Assembly: GCF_008327685.1 (NCBI RefSeq)
Contig: NZ_BDDE01000014.1
Location: 496,001 to 560,000, forward strand
Reading direction: 5' to 3'
DNA: 64,000 nucleotides
DNA from: Actinomadura sp. K4S16
GTDB lineage: Bacteria; Actinomycetota; Actinomycetes; Streptosporangiales; Streptosporangiaceae
The position numbers and the translations under genes were made by a program. Positions 46,256 to 53,554 of this stretch are shown here, in pieces. The notes under the pieces are model-generated. The model was not told where the DNA came from. It was given only the letters and a program-made list of their open reading frames with translations, and searched no databases. Every line of letters begins with the position of its first letter. Position 1 is the stretch's first letter.

Positions 46256-47812
46256 GTGCCAGGTCTTGACGGAGTACTGCGCGAACGCGCGCTCGCGTAC
46301 CCCGATCGCATCGCGTACATCGCGGGCGACACCGAGGTCACCTACCGCGACTTCGACCGGCGCGTCGACCGGGTCGCCGCGGCCCTCGCCGCCGCCGGCC
46401 TCGGGCCCGGCGACCGGGTCGCGGTCCTCGACAAGAACTCCCTCGAATACGCCGAGCTGCTCTTCGGCGCGACCAGGATCGGCGCCGCGCAGGTCCCGGT
46501 GAACTACCGGCTGGCGCCCGACGAGGTCGCCTACATCGTCAACAACGCGCAGGCGAAGGTCTTCGTCGTCGGCCCCGAGTTCGTCCCCGTCCTGGACGCG
46601 ATCGCCGGCAAGCTCGAGCACACCGCCCTCATGCTCGTGGCCGGCGGCTCCGGCCACGCCCACCAGGACTACGCCGCCTGGGTCGACGCGGCCCCCGCCG
46701 AGCCCCCTGCGTACGAGTCCGACTCCGGGGACGTGTTCGTCCAGCTGTACTCGTCCGGAACGACGGGGCTGCCCAAGGGCGTCATGCTGACGCACGACAA
46801 CTTCCTGTCGGCGCTCGCGGTGACCAACGACGTGTGGAACATCGACGGGTCGTCCGTGCTGATGATCGCGATGCCGATGTACCACGTGGCCGGCAACGTG
46901 CTCACCGTCTCCGCCGTCTACAACGGCCTCACCGGCGTCATCACCCGCGAGCCCGACCCGACCGCGATCGCGCAGGGCATCGAGCGGCACCGCGTCACGC
47001 ACATCTTCCTCGTCCCGGTGCTGCTGCAGTTCATGCCGCTGATCCCCGAGGTCACCGCCGCCGACATGTCCAGCCTGCGGCTCATGCTGTACGGCGCGTC
47101 CCCGATCAGCGAGGACGTCCTGCGCACCGCGATGCGGATGCTGCCGACCACCGACTTCCGGCAGGTGTACGGGCTGACGGAGGTCACCGGGGCGATCACC
47201 TCGCTGCCGCCCGAGGACCACGACCCGGACGGCCCGAACGCGCACCGGCTGCGCAGCGCCGGCCTGCCGAACGACAACACCGAGCTCAAGATCGTGGACC
47301 CGGCCACCGGGGAGGAGCTGCCCCCCGGCCGGGTCGGCGAGATCCTCTGCCGGACGCCGCAGAACATGAAGGGCTACTGGGGCATGCCGGAGGCGACCGC
47401 CGGCGCCCTGTCCGAGGACAACTGGTTCCGCACGGGCGACGCCGGCTACCTCGACGAGGACGGCTACCTCTACATCCACGACCGCGTCAAGGACATGATC
47501 ATCTCGGGCGGGGAGAACATCTACCCCGCCGAGGTGGAGAACGTCCTGATGGGCCACCCCGCCGTCTCCGACTGCGCGGTCATCGGCGTCCCCGACCAGC
47601 GCTGGGGCGAGACGCCGAAGGCGATCGTGGTGCTGTCCGAGGACGTCCCGGACCAGGACATCATCGACTATTGCCGCGAGCGCCTGGCGCACTTCAAGTG
47701 CCCCACCTCGGTCGAGCGGCGCGACGCCATCCCGCGCAACCCCACCGGCAAGATCCTCAAGCGCGACCTCCGCGCCCCCTACTGGGACGGCACAGACCGA
47801 GGAGTCAACTGA
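46256..47812 (+). CDS. Fatty acyl-CoA ligase (ANL superfamily)
   Basis: A 518-residue acyl-CoA synthetase. The ATP loop is VQLYSSGTTGLPKGVMLTHD (about residues 162-181), the adenine motif DFRQVYGLTEVTGAITSLPP, the hinge region NWFRTGDAGYLDEDGYLYIH with DRVKDMIISGGENIYPAEVE, and the C-terminal catalytic lysine is in IPRNPTGKILKRDLRAPYWD. The N-terminus PGLDGVLRERALAYPDRIAY is typical of FadD3/FadD13-like ligases. Independent of the first ligase at 12.5 kb (different subfamily). GTG 46256 start; RBS GAAGGGG upstream. Substrate unassigned. Confidence 0.9.
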   Translation: MPGLDGVLRERALAYPDRIAYIAGDTEVTYRDFDRRVDRVAAALAAAGLGPGDRVAVLDKNSLEYAELLFGATRIGAAQVPVNYRLAPDEVAYIVNNAQAKVFVVGPEFVPVLDAIAGKLEHTALMLVAGGSGHAHQDYAAWVDAAPAEPPAYESDSGDVFVQLYSSGTTGLPKGVMLTHDNFLSALAVTNDVWNIDGSSVLMIAMPMYHVAGNVLTVSAVYNGLTGVITREPDPTAIAQGIERHRVTHIFLVPVLLQFMPLIPEVTAADMSSLRLMLYGASPISEDVLRTAMRMLPTTDFRQVYGLTEVTGAITSLPPEDHDPDGPNAHRLRSAGLPNDNTELKIVDPATGEELPPGRVGEILCRTPQNMKGYWGMPEATAGALSEDNWFRTGDAGYLDEDGYLYIHDRVKDMIISGGENIYPAEVENVLMGHPAVSDCAVIGVPDQRWGETPKAIVVLSEDVPDQDIIDYCRERLAHFKCPTSVERRDAIPRNPTGKILKRDLRAPYWDGTDRGVN

Positions 47813-47865
47813 CACTGCGACGACCTGAGTGGCCGCGATCGCGTCCGAAGGCAGATTCGAGCGGA

Positions 47866-47985
47866 GCAAGAATCTGATCGCGCAGCGAGCCGCCAAGGCG
47901 AGACGAAGCGATGCCAGCGATCGCTTGCGTTCTTCGACGATGGAGGGCCGCCAGGCCCGAAGGAGGAGAAGAACGCGGGACTATT
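47866..47985. repeat. Structured intergenic repeat after the acyl-CoA ligase
   Basis: The 168-nt convergent gap contains nested inverted repeats: CAGATTC facing GAATCTG around 47850-47877, and GCGTTCTTC facing GAAGAACGC around 47928-47977 with an inner GGGCC/GGCCC. It is either a complex bidirectional terminator or a genomic palindromic repeat. No gene is seen. Confidence 0.45.
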
Positions 47986-48859
47986 GGTATCGGACCACCG
48001 CCGACAGCGGGCGGTGGTCCGAGACCTTGACCTGGTCCGCCGGGACGCTGCAGGAGACGGCGGCCGACTTGCCGATGAACAGGTAGTCGGTCTTGTCGAG
48101 CGCGGTGCCCCGCCAGTCCTGCCGGGTCTTCGCCCCCGTCCGGGACGAGCCCGACTGGTCGCATTCGGCGTAGGCGGCGTAGAGGGGGTCGAGCGCCGGG
48201 CTCTCCGGGACGTCGGCGAGCTCGCCGCCGAGGAGGATCCGGCCCGTCCCGGCGAGGGTGGTGAGGGCGCCGGCCTCCTTGCGGCGCCACTGGCCGCTCT
48301 CGCCGGCGCTGAGCTGGGTGACGCAGACGCGGGTCGACCAGGACTGGACCTCGCCGCACAGGGCCATCCGGGTGCGTCCGGCGGGGGCGGGCAGCTTCGC
48401 CTGCCGGTGCGCGGTGAGCGGGACGTCGGTGCCGATGGCGACGCCGGAGCGCCCCTGCCCGGCCGCGCACGCCTCGCCGCCCGGGGACGGCGCGAACACC
48501 CAGCTCCACTTGGGCAAGGACGTCTTGAACGAGCGGACCTGCCCGTCGCAGACCTCCTGGAGGAGGACGGCGTTCGGGCGCACCGTGCGCCCGCCGACCT
48601 CGGTCGCGCGCATCCGCTGGACGATCTCCTTGGTGAGCTTGGCGGGCGCGGCGCCCGAGGGGCAGCCGGTGCCTCCGCAGACGTTCCAGCTCAGCGTGTT
48701 GATCGTCACCGCCTCGGGGCGGGGAGCGGCCCCGTCGGCGTGGGCGGGGCCTCCACCGCCCGGCAGGCCCTCGATGCTGGCGCCGGTCGCGGCCGCGGTC
48801 ACGACCGCGGCGGCCGCACAGACCGAGAGCAGGGGAATCAGGGCGCGGGGGGATCGCAC
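47981..48859 (-). CDS. Secreted endonuclease/exonuclease/phosphatase-family protein
   Basis: A 292-residue exported protein. A signal sequence (ALIPLLSVCAAAAVVTAAAT) is followed by an EEP-fold domain: INTLSWNVCGGTGCPSGAAP (the usual LxxNV start), NAVLLQEVCDGQVRSFKTSL with the metal-binding Glu in QEVC, RSGVAIGTDVPLTAHRQ, and VKVSDHRPLSAVVRYQ with the catalytic SDH end. The middle catalytic Asp/Asn pair is less obvious, since GRILLGGELADVPESPALDP has GGELAD in place of the canonical GDxN. It may be a secreted phosphodiesterase with altered activity. Eight cysteines suggest disulfides. Confidence 0.82.
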   Translation of the reverse strand: MRSPRALIPLLSVCAAAAVVTAAATGASIEGLPGGGGPAHADGAAPRPEAVTINTLSWNVCGGTGCPSGAAPAKLTKEIVQRMRATEVGGRTVRPNAVLLQEVCDGQVRSFKTSLPKWSWVFAPSPGGEACAAGQGRSGVAIGTDVPLTAHRQAKLPAPAGRTRMALCGEVQSWSTRVCVTQLSAGESGQWRRKEAGALTTLAGTGRILLGGELADVPESPALDPLYAAYAECDQSGSSRTGAKTRQDWRGTALDKTDYLFIGKSAAVSCSVPADQVKVSDHRPLSAVVRYQ

Positions 48860-48986
48860 ACGTTCTCCAGACGGGGGGTTACCTGCGGGGGTGATGCCGG
48901 AATCTCACCACATCAAGATCGCATCCGCCAGCCGTTCGCGACCACTCGGTCACCCTGGGCCGAACGAATCCACGCGATCAAGGCTA

Positions 48987-49014
48987 AGGGGCCCCGGCGA
49001 GTGCCGGGGCCCCT
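48987..49014 (-). terminator. Terminator of the second tuf gene
   Basis: AGGGGCCCCGGC at 48987-48998 and GCCGGGGCCCCT at 49003-49014 pair perfectly over GAGT, 6 nt after the EF-Tu stop codon on the minus strand. Confidence 0.8.
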
Positions 49015-49020
49015 CTCCCG

Positions 49021-50202
49021 CTAGTCGAGCAGCGCGGTGACGGTGCCCGCGCCGACCGTCCGGCCGCCCTCGCGGATCGCGAAGCCGAGCCCCTCGGTCA
49101 TCGCGACCGGCTTGCCCAGCTCGACGGCCATCTCGACCGAGTCGCCGGGCAGCGCCATGCCGCCCTCGCCGAGGTCGACGCCGCCGACCACGTCCGTGGT
49201 GCGGAAGTGGAACTGCGGCCGGTAGCCGTGCAGGAACGGCCTGCTCCGACCGCCCTCGTCGGCGGTCAGCACCCGGACCCGCGCCCGGAACCGCAGGTGC
49301 GGCCGGATCGCGCCCGGCGCGCTGACGACCTGGCCGCGCCGCACCTGGTCCCGCTTGACGCCGCGCAGCAGCATGGCGGTGTTGTCGCCGGCCTCCGCAT
49401 GGTCCATCGTCTGCCCGAACGTCTCCAGCCCCGTCGCGACGGAGCCGAACGTCTCGCCGAGCCCGACGACCTCCACGGCGTCCCCGAGCCGTATCGCGCC
49501 CTGGGCCACGACCCCGGTCACGACGGTGCCGCGACCGGTGATCGTGAGGACGCTCTCGACCGGCATCAGGAACGGCTTGTCGAGCACCCTGCGCGGCACG
49601 GGCACGTAGGCGTCGATCGCGTCGAGCAGGTCGACGATCCGCGCCGTCCAGTACGGGTCGCCCTCCAGCGCCCGCAGCCCGGACACGCGCACGACCGGCA
49701 CCTCCTCGCCGGGGAGGCCGTACTCGGTGAGCAGGTCCCTGACCTCCAGCTCGACCAGGTCGAGGAGCTCGGCGTCCTCGACCGTGTCGGCCTTGTTCAG
49801 CGCCACCACGATGTGCCCGACGCCGACCTGCCGCGCCAGCACGACGTGCTCGCGCGTCTGCGGCATGGCGCCGTCCTGCGCGGACACGACCAGCACGGCC
49901 CCGTCCACCTGCGCGGCACCGGAGATCATGTTCTTCACGTAGTCGGCGTGACCGGGCATGTCGACGTGGGCGTAGTGCCTGGTCGCGGTCGCGTACTCGA
50001 CGTGCGCGACGTTGATCGTGATGCCTCGGTCGCGCTCCTCCGGGGCGCGGTCGATGCGCTCGAACGGCACCGGGGACGCCAGCCCGCGGTCGGCGAGCAC
50101 CTTGGTGATCGCCGCGGTCAGCGTGGTCTTGCCGTGGTCGACGTGCCCCATCGTGCCGATGTTGAGATGCGGCTTGTCGCGCTCGTAAAGCTGCTTGGCC
50201 AT
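49021..50202 (-). CDS. tuf: Divergent elongation factor Tu (tuf3-like paralogue)
   Basis: A 393-residue EF-Tu, slightly shorter than the usual 397. G1 is GHVDHGKTT (19-27), the effector region ends DRGITINVAHVEY, G3 is DMPGHADYVKNMISGAAQVD with Met where the canonical factor has Cys (DCPGH), G4 is VALNKADTVED with Ala for Cys (NKCD), and G5 is RVSGLRALEG for SAL. The C-terminal domains 2 and 3 (SVLTITGRGTVVTGVV, RPQFHFRTTDVVGGVDLGEG) are complete. Such divergent second EF-Tu genes, as tuf3 in streptomycetes, are not next to fusA/rps genes, as here, and may serve stress or antibiotic tolerance. AGGACAAGG lies before ATG 50202. Confidence 0.9.
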   Translation of the reverse strand: MAKQLYERDKPHLNIGTMGHVDHGKTTLTAAITKVLADRGLASPVPFERIDRAPEERDRGITINVAHVEYATATRHYAHVDMPGHADYVKNMISGAAQVDGAVLVVSAQDGAMPQTREHVVLARQVGVGHIVVALNKADTVEDAELLDLVELEVRDLLTEYGLPGEEVPVVRVSGLRALEGDPYWTARIVDLLDAIDAYVPVPRRVLDKPFLMPVESVLTITGRGTVVTGVVAQGAIRLGDAVEVVGLGETFGSVATGLETFGQTMDHAEAGDNTAMLLRGVKRDQVRRGQVVSAPGAIRPHLRFRARVRVLTADEGGRSRPFLHGYRPQFHFRTTDVVGGVDLGEGGMALPGDSVEMAVELGKPVAMTEGLGFAIREGGRTVGAGTVTALLD

Positions 50203-50230
50203 TGGCCTTGTCCTCACTGGTGGATCCCGT

Positions 50231-50286
50231 GAGAACCACTGCGCAGGCGTGCGCAGTTTTTGCCCAACCCCCCTCCGCTGGTTCTC
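50231..50286 (-). promoter_or_regulatory. Structured leader hairpin of tuf
   Basis: In the tuf 5' leader, GAGAACCA (50279-50286 on the minus strand) pairs perfectly with TGGTTCTC (50231-50238). Inside, CTGCGCA and TGCGCAG (50239-50256) form a second 7-bp stem over CGCC, stacked directly on the outer stem, leaving a one-sided 22-nt loop rich in G and ending in five A. The structure ends 28 nt before the start codon. It could be an attenuator or translational control element. No known riboswitch class is recognised. Confidence 0.55.
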
Positions 50287-50309
50287 CGGAAGGGTGGAAC
50301 GGAGAGGGG

Positions 50310-50477
50310 TCAGCTTCGGATGAGCGCAGCGAACCGGGGGGCGTGGGGGGTCGCCCCCACACATGCGGCACGCAGGCCGTCGAAGGCGTCTGCGTCCGCT
50401 GCCGCCGAGAAGGCAGCCGGCACCGCGCTCAGCAGGTCGAGACCTGCGAGCGTCCGGGTGCCGGCTGCGAGGAACAT
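50310..50477 (-). CDS. Possible 55-residue upstream ORF in the tuf leader region
   Basis: ATG 50477 to TGA 50310 encodes 55 residues starting MFLAAGTRTLAGLDLLSAVP and ending APRFAALIRS, with GC-rich third positions. It could be a small protein gene upstream of tuf, but it overlaps the long hairpin at 50414-50467, which is enough to give an open frame by chance. No homologue is known to me; low confidence. Confidence 0.25.
   Translation of the reverse strand: MFLAAGTRTLAGLDLLSAVPAAFSAAADADAFDGLRAACVGATPHAPRFAALIRS
50414..50467. repeat. Long imperfect hairpin upstream of tuf
   Basis: CAGCCGGCACC at 50414-50424 pairs with GGTGCCGGCTG at 50457-50467; inside, GCTC-A-GCAGGTC and GACCTGC-GAGC pair around GA. 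The result is a long cruciform-forming repeat. The rest of the 379-nt gap 50203-50581 holds a G-rich palindrome (CGTGGGGGGTCGCCCCCAC near 50340-50360) of the REP kind seen near 14.2 kb. This gap has no other gene. Confidence 0.5.
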
Positions 50478-50528
50478 GCCTTGGACACTACGGCCGCCCC
50501 CGGTGGAAGTCGACCGATTATTCGTCCG

Positions 50529-50574
50529 GCCGCGGTGACCGGCCGCGCCCGGGTGCGCGACCGGTCACCGCGGC
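50529..50574 (-). terminator. Terminator after the CU044_5270-type gene
   Basis: GCCGCGGTGACCGG at 50529-50542 and CCGGTCACCGCGGC at 50561-50574 form a perfect 14-bp stem with an 18-nt loop, 7 nt after the stop codon of the minus-strand gene. Confidence 0.75.
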
Positions 50575-50581
50575 TTCGTGA

Positions 50582-51526
50582 TCAGCAGTCCGACGGAGTG
50601 GCGTCGGGGCCCGGACGCGGAGCCCGGTCGACGATCTTGCTGGTCAGGAGGGCGGTGGACCAGTTCGAGGTCCCCGGCGGCCCGAACGGGTGGCCCTCCC
50701 CGGCGACGACGGTGCGGGTGCCGAGGAAGCGGTGGCTTGCGCGGTCGAAGATGATCTCGTCGCGGACGTCGTCATCGGTGCGGGCGACCGCGACCCCGTG
50801 GCGTCCCACGGCGTCCACGCCGTCGTCTCGCAGCCGGACGCCGGGAATCTCGGCGATCGCCCGGAAGAGGGCCGCGCGCACCTTGGGCGGCGCGGGCCGG
50901 TCGATCCGGTCGGTCACCGCGTTCCACTGCCGGTCGCTCCGGTCGCCCTCGCCCTGCCTCGCCAGGAGGTCGAGCAGTTCGCCGGTGTCGGTGGGCAGGT
51001 CGCCGAGGTAGGGACGGTCGATCGGCGCCTTGTCGCGGCAGGGGCCGATGATGCTCTCGTCCTCCGGCGGGAGCACTTCGCCCGGTCGCGGCCGGATCGA
51101 GTTCTTCTCGATCACGAGGCCGCCCCCCTGGCCGCCGACGGGATCCCAGGTCCGATGGCGGGTCTCGTACCAGCGGCCGACGCCGCCGACCCGGTGCCGC
51201 GTCACGCTCTCCTGGTAGACGAACTGGTCGGCGCGCGGCACCGGGTCGCCCGCGGCCTGGTCCGCGGCCTTGTCGAGGACGGCCGCCACGTTGGCCATCG
51301 GCCTCGCGTCCTCGTGGCCCACCAGGAACGTGGCGACCACGCCGGCGCAGGCCGCGGCGGCGACGCCGGACAGCAGCAGCGGACGCCGCCGCCGGGCGGG
51401 GGCGGCGTAGGCCCGCCGGCCAGGGCTTCCGTAGGCCCTCCGCCGCCAGCGGTTCTCGGCCCCGGTCACGTCGATGTCCTCCGGGACCTCGAAGCGCAGC
51501 CGCTCCACCAGCTTCAGTTCATCCAT
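50582..51526 (-). CDS. CU044_5270 family membrane protein (sigma-factor partner)
   Basis: A 314-residue protein with a cytoplasmic N-terminal part (ELKLVERLRFEVPEDIDVTG), one membrane helix near residues 50-68 (LLSGVAAAACAGVVATFLVG) and an extracytoplasmic domain (AVLDKAADQAAGDPVPRADQ, FVYQESVTRHRVGGVGRWYE, TRHRTWDPVG). This layout defines the CU044_5270 family of actinomycetes, almost always paired with an ECF sigma factor gene. It overlaps the sigma gene by 8 nt, and is probably its anti-sigma-type membrane regulator. The extracytoplasmic domain resembles LolA-like outer-leaflet domains only vaguely. Substrate or signal unknown. Confidence 0.85.
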   Translation of the reverse strand: MDELKLVERLRFEVPEDIDVTGAENRWRRRAYGSPGRRAYAAPARRRRPLLLSGVAAAACAGVVATFLVGHEDARPMANVAAVLDKAADQAAGDPVPRADQFVYQESVTRHRVGGVGRWYETRHRTWDPVGGQGGGLVIEKNSIRPRPGEVLPPEDESIIGPCRDKAPIDRPYLGDLPTDTGELLDLLARQGEGDRSDRQWNAVTDRIDRPAPPKVRAALFRAIAEIPGVRLRDDGVDAVGRHGVAVARTDDDVRDEIIFDRASHRFLGTRTVVAGEGHPFGPPGTSNWSTALLTSKIVDRAPRPGPDATPSDC

Positions 51527-52142
51527 CGTGGTCCTCCTTGCCGAGCGCGTCGCGCAGCTTGCGGCGGATCCTGTTCATGCGGGACCGGACCGTCCCGGAG
51601 GGGACGCCGAGCGCTTCGGCGACCTCGTCGTAGGTGAGCCCCGCCCACGTCACCAGCAGCAGCACCTCGCGCTGCTTGGCGGGCAGCCCGGCGATGGCCG
51701 CCGCGAGGGCCCGCGACCGGGCGCCCGCCTGCACGCGGTTCTCCACCGCGTCCGTGAACGGCTCGGTGACCGGGTCGAGGCCGCCGCGGGCGAGCACGCG
51801 CAGCGCCCGCACCTCGGCGCGGCGGTGGCGGCGGATCAGGTTGGTCGCGATCCCGTAGAGCCAGGGCCGGGCGTCGGGGCGCGCCGCGTCGTACCGGTGG
51901 CGCTGGTGGAACGCGACGAGGAAGGTCTCGGCGACGACGTCCTCGGCCGCGTCCCGGCCGAGGCGCCGCGCCACGTAGCGCATGATCTCCTGGGCGTGCC
52001 GCTGGAACAGTCCCGCGAACCTCTCGGAGTCGGTGCGGGACGCGGCGATCAGGGACGCGTCGGTGGGTTCGTCATCGGCGGCCGGATCGGGCCGGGGCGC
52101 GGGACCGGGCCGGGCCGGCGAGGAGCGGCTCGTTGTCTGCAT
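51519..52142 (-). CDS. ECF sigma factor
   Basis: A 207-residue sigma-70 family protein. Region 2 spans ~30-95 (DSERFAGLFQRHAQEIMRYV, ARRLGRDAAEDVVAETFLVA, RPWLYGIATNLIRRHRRAEV) and region 4 ~140-200 (AIAGLPAKQREVLLLVTWAG, LTYDEVAEALGVPSGTVRSR, MNRIRRKLRDAL). The first ~25 residues are Pro/Arg-rich and unrelated to the domain; ATG 52142 may therefore be upstream of the true start. It is coupled to the CU044_5270-type gene, a standard pairing. About 70 nt separate it from the MFS gene's stop. Confidence 0.9.
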   Translation of the reverse strand: MQTTSRSSPARPGPAPRPDPAADDEPTDASLIAASRTDSERFAGLFQRHAQEIMRYVARRLGRDAAEDVVAETFLVAFHQRHRYDAARPDARPWLYGIATNLIRRHRRAEVRALRVLARGGLDPVTEPFTDAVENRVQAGARSRALAAAIAGLPAKQREVLLLVTWAGLTYDEVAEALGVPSGTVRSRMNRIRRKLRDALGKEDHDG

Positions 52143-52210
52143 GCGTGGCCTCTCGGTCGTGGACGTGTCACCTCCTCTTGCCCGACGGGCCGTGCGCGGG
52201 TCCCTCGGGT

Positions 52211-53512
52211 TCAGGAACCGTCCTCGACCATGCCGACGCGGGCCGGGGCGCGCAGGAGCAGGTAGCCGCTCAGCGCGCCCGCGAACTGGAATCCGGCGAT
52301 CGCCAGGACCAGGCCGATCGGGCCGATGGCGTCGGCGGACGCGGCGGTCAGCGCGGCGCCCACCGCGGAAGCGCCGATCTTGAGGCTGCCTCCCGTGGTG
52401 TTGACCTGCCCGAGCCGGTCCGGGGGCGACTCGCGCTGGCGCAGCATGAGCGTGGCCGCGAACACCGGCCCCTCAGCGATCCCCGCGGCGACGAACGCCG
52501 CCGTCGCCCACGGCATGGACGGCGCGGCGGCGAGGGCGGCCAGCGACGCCCCGAACGCGACGAGCCCGGTGAGCATGACCGGTTCGGCGTGCTTGGGGGT
52601 CAGCCACCGGCTGGACGCCAGGGAGCCGATCAGGGAGCCGACGGCCATGGCCACGAGGAGCCGTCCGCCCGCGCTGGGCGGCGCGCCGATGTGCTCGGCG
52701 AGCAGCACCGCCGTGACGGCGACGCCGCCGAAACCCATCCAAGCGAGCGTCGTCGCGACGGTCAGGGCCCGCAGGACCCGGCCCTCGGCCAGGACCACCA
52801 GCCCGCCCGTGATCACTGAGAGTGCTCCCGCCCGCGTCCCGGCGGCGGCCGTCTCCGTCTCGACGGCCGCCGGACCGCCGACCGCGCCCGTGTCCGCCGT
52901 CGCCTCGACGGCGGCCGGCCCGGGCACGGCGTCGTCCACGGTCGCGGAGGGGCCGGGGAAGGGCAGGAACGGCAAGGTCAGGAGCCCGAGGAGGCCCACC
53001 GCGACCACGGCGGTCCCGGCGTACCGGCCGCCCGCCATGGCGGCCAGGCCGGCGGCGAGGCCGGGCCCGGCGATCCCGGCGAGGTTGTAGCTGGACGCCT
53101 CCAGCCCGTACGCGCGCGAGAGCCGGTCGGCGGGGACGAACCGCGGCAGGAGGCTGGTCAGCGCGACGACGATGGGCTCGGTGCAGCCGATCACGGCGGC
53201 GACGACCAGCGCGAGGGCGAGCGGCGAGCGTCCCGCGACGGCGAGCAGCAGCCCGGTCGCGGCGACGTAGCAGGCGGCGAGGGCGAGGGCGCCGCGGCGG
53301 GGGCGCGCCACCCGGTCCAGCGCGTTCCCGATCACGGGCCCGCTCAGCACGTACGGCAGCGTCATCGCGGTCTGCAGGTAGCCGGCGGTGGCGGCGTGGC
53401 CCGTCCGCGCCTGGACGGTCAGGACCAGCGCGGTCGCGACCCCCTCGGCGGACACGCGCAGCATCGTCGCCGACGTGAGGTGGAGGGGGAGCGCCGCGGT
53501 CCTGCCGATCAC
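52211..53512 (-). CDS. MFS transporter
   Basis: A 433-residue major facilitator protein with about 12 membrane helices: LQTAMTLPYVLSGPVIGNAL and DRVARPRRGALALAACYVAA (the helix 2-3 loop region), SSYNLAGIAGPGLAAGLAAM, then a hydrophilic central loop at ~195-235 and the second half with LRALTVATTLAWMGFGGVAV. The loop carries Ala/Val/Pro-rich residues not typical of the family. It resembles putative drug exporters of the MFS_1 type; the cargo is unknown. GTG 53512 is 43 nt from the divergent arginine deiminase start. Confidence 0.85.
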   Translation of the reverse strand: MIGRTAALPLHLTSATMLRVSAEGVATALVLTVQARTGHAATAGYLQTAMTLPYVLSGPVIGNALDRVARPRRGALALAACYVAATGLLLAVAGRSPLALALVVAAVIGCTEPIVVALTSLLPRFVPADRLSRAYGLEASSYNLAGIAGPGLAAGLAAMAGGRYAGTAVVAVGLLGLLTLPFLPFPGPSATVDDAVPGPAAVEATADTGAVGGPAAVETETAAAGTRAGALSVITGGLVVLAEGRVLRALTVATTLAWMGFGGVAVTAVLLAEHIGAPPSAGGRLLVAMAVGSLIGSLASSRWLTPKHAEPVMLTGLVAFGASLAALAAAPSMPWATAAFVAAGIAEGPVFAATLMLRQRESPPDRLGQVNTTGGSLKIGASAVGAALTAASADAIGPIGLVLAIAGFQFAGALSGYLLLRAPARVGMVEDGS

Positions 53513-53554
53513 CCTTGCATGGTGGCACGGCCTCCGCCGCCTAGACTGCGGAGG

